From positions 992,001 to 1,056,000 of the forward strand of contig WACJ01000069.1 of the NCBI GenBank assembly GCA_008973525.1: DNA of 64,000 bases, in the 5' to 3' direction. This DNA comes from Stenopsyche tienmushanensis (lineage: Eukaryota; Arthropoda; Insecta; Trichoptera; Stenopsychidae). A model generated the notes under the pieces. The model was given only the letters and a program-made list of their open reading frames with translations. It ran no database searches and had not been told where the DNA came from. The position numbers were made by a program, and so were the translations under genes. How positions within the stretch are numbered: the stretch's first letter is position 1; each line of letters opens with the position of its first letter. Shown here piece by piece: positions 11,352 through 22,339 of the stretch.

Positions 11352-13476
11352 AAGTTCAATCAGCGATTGCATTTTTAAAAAGACGATTTCAACACAGAGA
11401 CACGATGAATAAATGTATGCTGACTGATAACGAATTTGTAAGATTTTTGAATAAAATAGACTTTAATAAAGCAATTCTAAGATAAATATGTAATGTTTTA
11501 ATTTATATGGTTTTTTGTAAACTTTTTTATGCGATTTTTGCTACATTCTATCACAATTATTTGAAGTTATGCGTTTTTTAAAAATGATGGAACTTATCCC
11601 TCAGTTATGTGATTTTTTTACACATTTTGCATTTTATTTGACAGATGCAATTTTATTAGGAACATCAATAAATATTATGAATTTATTATGTTATTAAACA
11701 TTCTATAGTGCAGAAAATAAAATAATATATTTTACAACCCTCTGTCCTTGTTCCATTGTAATTGCATTAATTTTGCATTTGAAAGCCTTAATAAAAATAC
11801 CTGTTTTTAATATGTCCTCGCAGTGTTGCAATCAATGCTTGGAAGGTGTGAAAAATTATTTCTTTAGCAGCGTGCTTAAGACTCTTAGTCCAAATTAGTG
11901 CGTGGTTGTTAATGGCACGGACGACCAATCTTCACGTGCTATCATCCTCGGAAGGCTCGATAATATCCTCGCAATTAAAGTAACAACTTGAGATATAACA
12001 TCGATTTAGCATTCGACACGAAAATCTTTCTAATCACGCTAAATGTTTAGCGGGAAAGCTTCAGATTCCATTGGTGATAATGAAAAAAATATGAAGAATG
12101 TTCTATGCAGCATTCCTCGTGGGAAAATAAGTATGAATGGGCTAATTGGTTCTTGTATATATGAATAAAAGAAATATGTTTCATCTCGCATCAAGTCGTC
12201 TTATTAATGGCTCGCTTAATGTAATCTCCTGGATATCTTATCTCAGTAAGAGATAACAACAAATGAGACGGAAAGGCGTGAATAGATCATGACTCAGAGC
12301 AGTCACGGACAAGTTCTTTGTGGAAACTGGAATTGGAGCCTCGTTTTAAGACGTTGTAATTTAATCAGCCCGATTCAATCACGAGATGAAATAATCCTCT
12401 TTTTAAGACTCAATTTGCATTTGGATCATTTTAACACAGCTTAATTCCTCGACATTTAGAGATTGGCACATGTCACGATCCTATAAAGTCGTCATGAGCT
12501 ATGAAGCTTAATTTTTCTATCCCTTAAAAAAAGGTCAGATCGTTAAGCCTTTTTAACATTTCAAAGAAGGCGTCCATATCTTCACCCTTGTCAATACACA
12601 TTTTGTCATATGAGTCAGCTATCATGGATAAGCGTTGGCAGACATCTCGTGTAGAGATAACATTTACCTTACGATTTCTTTTGATCCCTCCAAACTATCC
12701 GACTCCGAGTCCCGGTATCAGAAAAATAGAAGAAAAGGGCGCAAGTGTTTGAGCAGATTTGTTTCATAATTCGTCCAAGAAGCTACCTTTGAGTCATACT
12801 TATGCTAAATTGGTATTATCTATAAATAGTCCTTTGGAACTGATGCTTCGCTAAGTTTTGGTTCAAAATTCGAATTACTTCCGCAAGAAAAGATAGAGTT
12901 GCTCACAAGTGGAAACCTTTGCTTCAGCGAGACCCATATTGCAAACCATTGGCCCGTGTACCACAAGATGTGTAACCAACGTACGATTTATTAATAGTGC
13001 CACTCTTGAAGTCTATTCATTAATGAAAATACGATATTTTCAAGGTCAATTAACAAACCAAATACACAAACAAATTTAATCATCCCCTAAATTCATATTA
13101 ATGCTATAAATATATCATTTAGGGAAAAACCTTCAATACAAAGTATTGAAATTAATATTAAATCAGTTTGCATATTTTTATACTAAAATACAATCCCTCC
13201 AATGAGAATATTATCGACTACCTTTGGTTTACATTGAAATGTGTTCACTAGTCAAATTTTTTGAAGATTTGAAGGGCGTGGCTACTTTTTGATGTAAAAA
13301 TTATCAATATGCACATATTTCTAAAATACATATAAAAAAATATAAAAATGCAAATGCGATTATCGCATTCGGCTTAAAATTTAAGACACACCTATGGCGC
13401 GCTGAGTGACAGCAAAGATGATTTAGAAGTCGCTACCATAGGTCAAAGTTTCAGAAAAAATACGTTGTACGACCAC
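11352..13476. other. No gene recognised
   Basis: The segment 11515-11590 (TATGCGATTTTTGC ... AAGTTATGCGTTTTTTAAAA) resembles 41815-41890 and is probably a pogo-like relic. 12000-13000 is moderately complex non-coding DNA without long frames. Confidence 0.45.
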
Positions 13477-13876
13477 TTAACCCCTAAAGGAGTACTATCC
13501 CAGGGCTTGGGATCCCCCCTTCACTTTTCAGATAGAGCACCTCTTGTACATTGAGTTCGGAGATAGACAGAGACAGAGTTCAATTCGGGAGACAGAGAGC
13601 TTCCGCGCATAAATCGCACGATTGTATAGATCGTTATATCGTCGATCACTGATGATGAGTCATATGAATCGATTTTTTGTGTCACTGAAGATGAGTCATA
13701 TGAATCGAAAGGAAGTGGTCTTGTATACTATCACCAGTGTTTATTTACAATTGACTGCTTCGAATCAAATTGATTGTCTTACGCTGATAGAAGCTGACAG
13801 AAAGTAATCCGTGTAAAGCGATTATGGGATCAACGTCTTCATCGATTTTAAATTTGCTCACTTTTCAAAAGGTTAA
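13477..13876 (+). mobile_element. TTAA-flanked MITE family A (subtype A1)
   Basis: TTAACCCCTAAAGGAGTACT at 13477 and CTCACTTTTCAAAAGGTTAA ending 13876 give clean TTAA ends. It has one internal duplication of about 30 bp: GATGATGAGTCATATGAATCG recurs as GAAGATGAGTCATATGAATCG around 13645-13710, a copy-specific tandem repeat. Non-coding. Confidence 0.8.
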
Positions 13877-14054
13877 CTATGAATACGGCTTATTGGTTCT
13901 GTTATGTTTATTAGTCTATTTTGAAGTAGAATAACATGCAGAAAGACTCACTATTTCACTACAGTTAACTCTCCTTCTCTTCTCCCTTTCCTATTTTTTT
14001 CCTGTGGGTACGAATTGAATTGATTGAGGATGGTCGAAATTAAGGGAGGAAGAG

Positions 14055-14521
14055 TGTATCGTGGGCGATTTATCATCCCCGCATAGTAGCGGGGATGATA
14101 AATCTTCCATTTCTCTTCAGGTACAATGTGCTATTTTAGCAGCGCCACCTCTTGTGGCCCTGCGGAGACATTGCACCTGCTTACCGACCGATCGCTTCTT
14201 GCGCGTGCATCGTTACCGGCTGGGTAGTGACGCGCAGGAAGCGGGAGTCGGGAGAGTCGTCCGTTGGCCTTGGCTGCGGGAGGTCGTCCCTCCTGCAGCC
14301 AGACCTCTCTCTCTCTCTACCTGTGCTGGGGAATAAACAGTTATCCTGTGAAGAGAGTCTTTCTGTTCAACGCCCTTCGTATTCCCATCCATTCGTCAAA
14401 TACATCACAGCCCGATAGCAGAACGGACCCGTGCGGTAGCGCGGCCATCCCGACGAGCACGTGGAGGCGGGGAGCCGCCCGGGGACTCTGCCCCGAGAGC
14501 GCCCCCGCCTCATACGTTACA
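14055..14521 (+). mobile_element. Solo LTR of a gypsy-like retroelement
   Basis: It runs from TGTATCGTGGG to CATACGTTACA, the TG...CA ends of an LTR. It shares its order with 29099-29483, 39513-39881 (-) and 52797-53153: 5' hairpin (14067-14104), GCGCCACCTCTTGTGGCCCT, GGCTGCGGGAGG...CCTCCTGCAGCC hairpin, CT-rich run, GGGGAATAAACAGTTAT (AATAAA signal at about 14332), GCGGCCATCCCGACGAGCAC and a GC-rich tail. LTR function is inferred from the 52797 copy, which is followed by a primer binding site. Overlapping 75-91 codon frames here come from high GC content and are not genes. Confidence 0.75.
14067..14104 (+). repeat. Perfect 16-bp hairpin near the LTR 5' end
   Basis: GATTTATCATCCCCGC and its exact complement are separated by six bases. 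It sits just inside the LTR start, where two other copies carry hairpins of different sequence. Confidence 0.9.
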
Positions 14522-14692
14522 ATTGATTGAGCCAGAAAAACAATAAGAACTAGAATAAAATAAGACATAAAAAATAAAATCTTTATTTAAATTATTTTAT
14601 TAAAAAATAACATTTTTTAATAAGCATCTCTCGCATTATTGGTAAAATATTAAGTCTGGAATATATAATGCTAGACATCTACTAGAGCAGCG

Positions 14693-14740
14693 GTTCTTAA
14701 ACTTATGCAGTCTGCAGACCCCCTCTATAGCAAATATGTT
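14693..14740 (+). repeat. hAT-type terminal fragment
   Basis: CAGCGGTTCTTAAACT followed by GTCTGCAGACCCCC matches the common hAT terminal pattern (CAGNGGTTCTNAAACT). It also matches the inverse of the end at 22622-22645. Only the end is recognisable. Confidence 0.5.
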
Positions 14741-14744
14741 AATG

Positions 14745-14995
14745 TTAATTCCTGCTTATATTAATTCCTGCGAGTGTAAAGAATAAGTTGGCTGAAGTTT
14801 TATCTCAATCGGATGAACTGTATGGCAGTAGCATTAAATACGGACAAACAAACATTGATTTTTATATATAGACTATGCTTATGTTACTCACGTAATCCTC
14901 AGCAATAAGTGAACGAAGTTTTATTGCAATCTGATGAACGGTATGGCAGCTCATTACGTACGAACAAACAAGACATTCATTTTTATATACAAGAT
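14745..14995 (+). repeat. Dimeric LINE-tail-like repeat
   Basis: Two tandem units 121 bp apart (GAAGTTTTAT at 14794 and 14915) each contain TCAATCGGATGAAC or a variant, then GGACAAACAAACATT, then TTTTTATATA. Such endings are typical of RTE/Proto2-like LINE 3' tails. The same dimer with the same 121-bp spacing lies at 57165-57392. Confidence 0.55.
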
Positions 14996-16650
14996 AATTC
15001 AGTAAATATTTGAACTCATGAAGATTGAATCATTAGGCCGACTGCTTAATAGCGAGATTCAGATCACAATTTACTCTAGTATTCATAATATATTTAAGTG
15101 CTGCATGAACAAGCCAAATTTAATATATTTTGAATTTTAATATAGTTTGCTTCTGACTGAAAATACTAATTTATTTATGGGCTGTATTATGAGTATTATA
15201 ATAAATTTAAGACGAAATAATGAAACATCCAGAGAATGCAAGATCGTTGTTTTATATCTAAATAATTTGATATTTCAACTTGGTATGGTTTTTCAGGTTG
15301 AATCGTATTTAAAATTGCTTCTGATATCGATATTGTCGCCGTCTGTCCTTTCTGCGACTGCTTCCTTCTTTCGCCATTTTATTATCCAATTATGAGTCGG
15401 AATAGCAGTTTTTCATTTCAAGTTGTATTGTTTTAAGTTATACTCCGATAAATCAAAATAGAAGACACGTACGTGAGTTTGAGTTTATTAAAAGCGCTAT
15501 TTTACCACTGAAGCTCATATAATATGAAGCCGCCGCTAAATTGTTGCCTTCGGCGACTACTCTCTATATTCCATGCGAACAAAATAACGCTGCAGAGAAT
15601 ATTGGACGTTTATGATACAACATATTTCGTATAAAATGCTTTATTTTGTGTGATTTATTTTTAAAAACCCACCCCCCCGCGCGGAATTTATTCGCCGGCG
15701 TGTCGCAGAAAGGGTTGATATATAAATACATGTCAATCTATCATTATCTGAGAATAATAATGCGATATAAATAATTGGCTACATATTCCGGCTCCATAGA
15801 AAATACATATAAAAATGCGATGCGATAAGGTGAACATAAATTTCCTCCGTTTCGATATTTCGGGTCACGTACATTTTCCGCCGCCTAGGCATTTTAGATG
15901 TTTCGTGAAACAAAAATATTATTATTGATAAGCGGCACGAATTATTTTTTGCGGCTTTCACGTAAATTCCAAGCTTCCGAATTTATTGGTCCAATTATTT
16001 TTAATATTGTGTATCAAATGTGAGTCATGGCCCCGAAGCACCCCAATGGACGCGGAACACCACGTAACTGTAAAGTATTCCCATAATGGCATAAAAGCCA
16101 TAATAACACGCCGCATTAGCGATAATCATATGAATATTATGGAATGATTCCAATGGTGCCGATTGTAAGTACGAAATTGCCAATGCCAAATACTTACCCA
16201 TACAATGAGACCGTACAAAAAGCTCCGGATCGATGAGAGATCCGAGTCCATCATCCATAGATCGTTCACACCATAAATAATTTACACAGGAAAAATATAA
16301 TTATGTACGTCCATCCGTGCCTTTGCAGAGTATTAATCAATTCTTTTTACATCCAATGTCAATGAAATCTAAAAAGCAATAAAATTATAGGAGCTTAATA
16401 CTGTTATTTCTCTTTCATTTTATTACATCTCTTTTTTATGGAGCAAAATCACGCTTATATTATTCCATTCCGACTAGCTATTGAATTAAACTGATCTAAA
16501 TATGAACGATTTCCAACGAGTTCCATGACTAAATAAATCCATATCAAGTGCTGAATATGAAAATTAGTATAAGTTCTTCCAGAATCGACGGAGGGTTCTT
16601 ATAGGTTCAGTCGCCAGATCACGATTCGCCCGTATCCATATTGAGTTTGA
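14996..16650. other. No gene recognised
   Basis: Single-copy-looking DNA. 15500-15720 and 16020-16270 are more CpG-rich. The frames at 15147-15395 (+), 15779-15961 (-) and 16025-16258 (-) lack any motif. Confidence 0.4.
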
Positions 16651-17118
16651 ATTTTTGAATGTTCGGTTTTTAGTACGGTATCTAAGCGTAAATTGGACAA
16701 TAAATCGGATCCTCCACAGCCTTCATTAATAATCATTAGAAACAATGTTGAATTGATAGGCAAAGAGAAGAAAAAACACAAAGCATCAAGAAAATATGAT
16801 TCCAGTTGCTTAAAATTTGGTTTCATTGAATTACCTGGCAATGAGCTGGATCCATATTCTGAAAGCTTATCTAAAGATGTATTGAAACTTTCAAAGCTTG
16901 AACGATACTTGCATTCAAAACAAGTAGATTTAGCAAAAAAACCGGTAGAATATCTTAAAAGAAGACATGACGATATGCAAAAGCAAACTATTACCTTAAC
17001 AAATATGACCGGGGACGATAAATCATTATTAAATGTTTCATATCTGATAGCAAATCTTATTAAACTTTTTCAAATTTTTATATTATTATCTAAATGGTCC
17101 CCAGAGTTGTACTACTAA
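16651..17118 (+). pseudogene. N-terminal fragment of ZBED5-like hAT transposase
   Basis: The frame is open from 16651 to the stop at 17116-17118 (155 codons) but has no upstream ATG. It reads ...SKRKLD near 16681, then RKYDSSCLKFGF, KLSKLERYLHSKQ, KPVEYLKRRHDDMQKQ and LLNVSYLIANLIK. This order matches the N-terminus of ZBED5/SCAND3/GTF2IRD2-type proteins (hAT Buster/ZBED group), in which a BED zinc finger precedes the transposase core. From family knowledge the finger should show C-x2-C and H-x(3-5)-H. Here the Cys pair is replaced (around LDPYSE) and the second His is Gln, so zinc binding looks lost although the frame has stayed open. After LIANLIK the match ends and the catalytic and dimerisation domains are absent. 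Best read as a degraded transposon fragment. Confidence 0.7.
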
Positions 17119-17362
17119 TGCTTCTAGATAAACGAGCGCTAAAAGGTTCATTCACTATCGATAGGCCAATGAGACACCACAGAAGACGAAGAATATGATC
17201 AGATAGTAAAGTCAAAGTACAAGGTTTTTAATCAAGGTATTTATAGCCGAAAAAAGAGCACAGTTACTAGATCGAAGAAGTCGGTCGGAAGAGAGCGTCT
17301 TTCTGCGGCCAAGACTATTGGACGACCCATATCTACTTTTGCTGCACGTTCGCACTCTTACT

Positions 17363-17374
17363 TGCGCATGCGCA
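17363..17374. promoter_or_regulatory. NRF-1/Erect wing-type palindrome
   Basis: TGCGCATGCGCA is the consensus palindrome for NRF-1 (Erect wing in flies). A second identical site is 234 bp away. Function is not shown; similar cores also sit in repeat family C. Confidence 0.35.
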
Positions 17375-17596
17375 TATGCATGGGAGAGGAAAGAGGTTCC
17401 TTTTAATTTTGTGAATGATATCTGAGAAAATGATGTTAGTTTTATGCAGGGGTGTTATTTCTCCCATGCGATAATATTTTACAAAAAATGTTGTGTATTA
17501 TAATCTATAAAATGATATTCTTTGGAAGTGCATAAAGGGGAAGTTGTAAAAGTTGCGTGGCAGCATCTTCCCATACGCCATATTGCGTGTCGACAC

Positions 17597-17608
17597 TGCG
17601 CATGCGCA
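17597..17608. promoter_or_regulatory. NRF-1/Erect wing-type palindrome
   Basis: Second exact TGCGCATGCGCA, inside a CpG-rich stretch. Same caveats as the site at 17363. Confidence 0.35.
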
Positions 17609-20239
17609 CGACTGCGGGCATTTCTCCCAGGAGCCAAGTTTTAATTCGGCTCATAAGCGACCAATTCGAACATGCAATGTACCTATTTAGGTTGAAACGG
17701 AACCATAGGCAAAGTTGCATGTCCAAAACGGTCTCGACAGTTTCATACCGAGTGTTTGTAAGTTAATTTACGAATCAGTAAACACGTCATTAAATAAAGT
17801 TTCAGCAAGAACGGGGCTGATATTTTTCACATGAGATCGCCGAGTGAAGATGAGGTCGCAAAACGAAAGCCCTTTAAAATGGAAAAGGAAAATTCTCACG
17901 CAAGTGGCGGCGGTGAGGAAAAACGTATTTCGCGTTGGTAATCTACCGGCCGCGTTAAGGCCGCCTACTTTTATTTGAATTCACCTACTTTAAAGGCGGC
18001 GTGGGAAGAAACAGGAGAGAGGAAGAAGCCGCTGGGATGGGGGGGTGGGCCTGGTGTGGGAAATTGCCGAAACGTCAATAGCGCCGCCGCGCGTTTAACA
18101 CGCGGCGGAGAAGAGAAAGAATTGACTTTATTGGAACTGTCTGCGAGGCCATCTGCGTACATTATTCCGATACGTACATGCGTCATCGCGCCCTATTCTT
18201 CTGCCTTCCCAACACAGCTGAGAACATACACACCCACCCACCAAGGAAGGCTTCCTAATTTTTTTATTTTTCAGGAAGCACGTGTGTGACACTGTCAACA
18301 GAATTTCTACAGCCCCTTTGTATGTGAAGCCTGGACCTGGAAAACGCGCGGCTTCCTCTTTGTACGACGTAAGATTTCACCCCGCTCTTTCTTCGCTCGA
18401 AAAACATCCGACGAAATCTTACATATTTTCAAAATTATTCGATAAAAATTATATACAATGACCCCTTTTTTAATTTTTATATTCTAAAATTTATGATTTA
18501 GAGCCATAACGAAGGTATTTAATTACCCGTGGAAAGTATCTAACTTGCAACCCGCTTAACAAAAGTGCACGCTTAACAAAGCTTGAATTTAATATTTATA
18601 TGGGAAGTCTAAACTCGTTCGCGACTTCATTTGATGCTAGCCACCTATGTAAGTTAGCTTCTGAGGGAGCTTTCGTGATTGTACATATCAAAGAAGGCCC
18701 CGGGTATGCATTTATCTCCGAAAATACCGCAAAGAGTCTTAAAAGAGAAACGGAGTGGCCACAAGGTCTGTGTTCAACCGGTCCTCTTTTCGGATCGCTG
18801 ATATGACGAATGAGCTCCTTGCGATTGAACATATCCCAACATATCTACAGACTTTTGCACCACCCTCTTGTTATATTGGCTCTGAATATGATAATCATAA
18901 ACCATTTTTTGATCACTTTAAACATTAACACACAATGACACATAGTAATTTTTTTCATCTTGCATTAGATTATTGATTAAAAAAAACTGTGTACCGATGA
19001 AGGGGTGTTAGATTGAGTTAATCCGATCTATCCATAATTCAATAATTAAACCTCAATTTAAATGCTCTGATTTTTCATTCTGAATATTTTATGGTATATG
19101 AAGACATGATTCAAATAATATAGCTCGTAAATATGATGCTTCGGTATGCTAAAATTTGTCAGAACGTTTTCTAGATTGGCGCCATGATATATATGATTGG
19201 ATACGACTTCTTCGGTAAAAATATGGTCGTTGAGTCTGTGTGCATGTTATGTAAGTTCTATAATATATTTTTTTATATATTTATTATTTTTATCATATAT
19301 ATACTCCAATGAATCATCAGTTATTTATCTGGGAATCCCATTTTCATGTCACATTATATTGTGTGCATTGAAAAGGTGGCGTCGATAAGGCTTAATAAAA
19401 GCCATCCGATAAAACAAATAGTCTCGGCGAGACGCGAGCACTTATCCTTTCACTTATTTGACAGTGCTTTATCAATTATGTCACGATATTCAAGATCTCT
19501 TCCGACAAACTTGTCAATATACAAAGACACCGAGGCATTGTCAATAAAAGACACAAACAGCAAATGCGGTAGATTTTCATCAGAACGCAAGGTGCGAAAA
19601 TAGAATGGCGAACGCAGAATCCGTCCACAAACAGAACTATTATATATTAAAAGCTCTATGCATCGGAAATAAGAGCACGAAATAACTTCGGCAATCGCAT
19701 TATTTAACATTTATTACTAGTCCGTTATGAATGGCGATTCGACTTGGGCAATAAGTGCTATGAGAAAATGTTCGGTTGATCAAATTGACGAAAACGCAGA
19801 GTCATCCATTAAATTCACAAAAGAGCCTCGTGAAGATGATACGATAACTTCGGAACAAATCAAAATAATTTTAAAATTTATATTCGAGAATACAAATTAG
19901 ACGAGGAGGAATCGACGCTTTCTAAATTGAATTTCGGCAAATTTGACACCACATTATGTGAAAATAATCAAACGGCAAAATGGGTTCCGGGAAGTACTCT
20001 CGGAGGCTTACAGCCTCAGCACATCGACGCTCTGCGGACCAGCTTTTTTTGGCAGATATCAATTGAAATGCTTAGCGTGTTGAATTTGCTAAATGTTGCA
20101 TACAATTTGTACAATATGATATTTATAAACACATGTAAACAACATTAAAATGGCACATAAATATCGCTTAGAATATTTGTAAAATGCTCTACATATTTAA
20201 TAATACGGTTGTAAGTCGGGGATACGGTATACATAGTGA

Positions 20240-20910
20240 AGTATTATAACATTCCTCGAAATCTAACAACTCCTGCGTCGATATATTTCTGGAAGTAGTG
20301 TAGCCAGGCGTGGAAGGCACCCTGGAAGCTTTAGAGCTTTTTTAGCTTTAGTCCTTTAGAGCCGATATAATATGAGATTGGATTGTTTCAATCGTGTCCC
20401 AATGTTTTCCTTTTAGGACTCCTTTTAAGCAATGGAACAAAATATCTGGAGCTGCCAAGTCATGGCTGTAGAGAGGCTAGATAATCAATGGGGTGCAGAT
20501 CCTGGCCAGAAAACCGTTGACAACGAAGACGCTGTGGCTTGACGCCTTGTCGTGGTAAAGTTTCCTTGCGTCTTTGTGTTCAAATATTCGGTTACAATGC
20601 GATAAACGGTTGTTTTTGTTATGTTTAGAGTTTCTGCTATCCATTGAAGGCTCAACCGTGGTTCAGAGTCCAAATAATCATGCACACACGTCATATTTTC
20701 GTCTATTCAGGAGATTGATAGAAATCCACTGCAGGGTTCGTCGACAACCACCTTTTGGCCCCCCTTAAACAACTTGTGCCGTCAGAGAACTTGTGATATG
20801 GACAAGCATTCACTGCCAAAGGCCTGCTGAATTAATAGAAACGTTTCGGTGGTGGATTTACCAAGTTTGATACAAAATTTGATAGCGTTCCATAGAATGT
20901 GTTACATTAT
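20240..20910 (-). pseudogene. Mariner transposase pseudogene with central deletion
   Basis: On the minus strand the frame opens near 20905 with NAIKFCIKLGKSTTETF and QQAFGSECLSISQVL (first helix-turn-helix). It continues through WHKLFK-like and VVVDEPCSG to YLDSEPRLSLQWIAETLNIT and TVYRIVTEYL (second helix-turn-helix). It then jumps near 20575 to YHDKASSHSVFVVNGFLA (region of the second catalytic Asp) and PLYSHDLAAPDILF (third Asp region), followed by LKGVLKGKHWDTIE. After a frameshift comes GAFHAWLHYF near 20310. This is the layout of mariner (DD34D) transposases. The block carrying the first catalytic Asp is missing and stops interrupt the frame, so it is inactive. The terminal repeats were not found. 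It belongs to a different mariner lineage from the copies at 650 and 43768. Confidence 0.8.
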
Positions 20911-20984
20911 TTCAAAAAGAAGATCTCGGGAATGTACGCCATGATTCTTAGATAGCTCAGAGGCGACTTTTAATGATTGCATTT

Positions 20985-21290
20985 TGAAACTAATACTCTC
21001 CTTAATCTAACCCAGCTATCTAGGTTTTTCCTGTGATAGGGGAATCTTACATAAGATACTCTGGATCTTTGGAACTCATCATTTCTTCCACGTAATCTCG
21101 CCAAAGGTCTCAGTTCTTTTTGCTCACCATCACGCTGTGGACCACGTTCTCGACATTGAGCTCGGCTATCCGGAGTGCTTGTTTCAGCGTATTCCTCTGT
21201 GTTGTCCAAGTTTCACAACCACCGATGGTGTGGGATCTTTGTAATCCAAGGCCCTTTTTTGCCTGGAGGTAGCTATCTAGTCCCCAGGTT
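20985..21290 (-). pseudogene. R1-clade LINE 3' fragment (minus)
   Basis: The minus strand reads KRALDYKDP, then after a jump ETWTTQR-like, LKQALRIAELNVENVVHSV and WRDYVEEMM, and ends in the LINE tail GATTCCCCTATCACAGG. These correspond to the C-terminal region of ORF2 of R1-clade (I superfamily) non-LTR elements, after the reverse transcriptase. It is inverted relative to the next fragment, with about 20 bp between them. Frameshifts and deletions make it non-functional. Confidence 0.7.
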
Positions 21291-21309
21291 AGAACGCGTT
21301 AGGTAATAC

Positions 21310-21985
21310 ACTCGATCCTTCTATACGGAGTACTGATATGGCATGAGTCGCTCAGACACGAAAGCTACAGAAAGAAGCTGGCCGGGGTCCAGCGGCAGGG
21401 AACGCTCCGAGTCACCGCAGAATGCAGAACTGTATTTGAAGAAGAAGCGGTACTTGTGATCGCTGGAATCCCTCCGCTGGACCTCCAGGCAAAGAAGAGG
21501 GCTTTGGACTACGAAGATCCTAAAAATCGCAACGAACATGACCAGAAACTGGGCATGGATGCTTCGGTGCGTACCTGAAGCGGATTGGCAAAGAACCATC
21601 CGCAACGTGCCACAGCATACTGTGGCTGTGAGGCTTGGGCACCCCAGAGAAAACTGCTGAAACAAGCATTCGGGGTAGCTGATCTCAATGTCGATAATAT
21701 GGTCCATAGCATGATGGAAAGCAAGAAGAACTGGGACATTTGGCGCGATTACGTTGAAGAAATTCTGAGCGCTAAAGAGGGCAGTGAAAGAGAGAGCCGC
21801 AGAGCGCTTCACTAACCCAAGAATAGGGCCAATTACCCAAGGCCAGACTACCTGTCCTCCTGAAGCAATGTGGAAAACAATGCCAGGGGAGCAGATATGG
21901 ACTAGTGAGGAGAATCTGACACTACCCTGTGATTAAACCCAGGGTGTCTTATGCAAGATTCCCCACTCACAGGGAAAAAAAAGGT
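21310..21985 (+). pseudogene. R1-clade LINE 3' fragment (plus)
   Basis: The plus strand reads WHESLRHESYRKKLAGVQRQ, then VIAGIPPLDLQAKKRALDYE, then after a deletion CEAWAPQRKLLKQAFGVADL, VHSMMESKKNWDIWRDYVEE and KEGSERESR. This order (C-terminal thumb-like region, PPLDL linker, CCHC-region remnant, terminal KE..ER motif) is that of R1-clade ORF2. The 3' tail near 21930-21985 ends ATTCCCCACTCACAGG followed by an A-run. The WTYRLIP segment seen in the copy at 25620 is deleted here. Confidence 0.75.
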
Positions 21986-22106
21986 CAGAACGCGTTATAG
22001 TGTATCATCGTGTCTGGAGAAAATTTGACGTATTACTTTCTCAGAAAGAAAATTCAAATGTATTTATATGACAAGATAAATTATTATTTTGTAAAATGGA
22101 AAAAAG

Positions 22107-22304
22107 TTACATATTTGGTATCGTGGGTCAAAATTGACCCAGACGGCTACATACCTCAGTTCCTATGGGAGTCACAACGTTCAACTGCAAGTTCGCCCCT
22201 CGCTGTAGCTTGCGGCTTGATTGTAGTGCAAACGTTAAAATAATAAGCACCGAAATTGTAGGCTCCTGGGTCAAATTTGACCCACGGTACCATTTAAGGG
22301 TTAA
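22107..22304. mobile_element. Small MITE with palindromic GGGTCAAATTTGACCC ends
   Basis: The right end is TGGGTCAAATTTGACCCACGGTACC... AAGGGTTAA (TTAA 22301-22304). The left end is the inverse, with TTACATATTTGGTATCGTGGGTCAAAATTGACCCA. The inverted repeats are about 45 bp and each contains an internal palindrome. TTAA plus GGG/CCC ends suggests piggyBac type. The left TTAA has mutated to TTAC. Non-coding. Confidence 0.65.
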
Positions 22305-22339
22305 TAGCATTCAATCACATCCATCGTAATTAATCACTA

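Larger units (their letters stand above)
17119..20235. other. No gene recognised; CpG-rich block 17300-18350
   Basis: 17300-18350 is CpG-rich and contains two perfect TGCGCATGCGCA sites, an 8-bp GC hairpin (18084-18108) and a pyrimidine tract ending in CAG at about 18275 that could be a splice acceptor. It may be a promoter or 5' exon region, but no coding exon can be fixed. 18600-18830 has overlapping frames on both strands without motifs. 18850-20235 is AT-rich. Confidence 0.4.

Noticed and set aside
14061..14530. Three overlapping frames of 88-91 codons
   Set aside because: They lie within a GC-rich LTR, and the same region in other copies is frameshifted.
18260..18300. Possible 3' splice site (pyrimidine tract plus CAG at about 18275)
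   Set aside because: The downstream frame closes within a few codons and no matching donor or exon could be placed. Kept only as context for the CpG block.
21321..21812. 163-codon minus frame
   Set aside because: It is the antisense shadow of the plus-strand R1-clade LINE fragment, whose codons give the recognisable protein.
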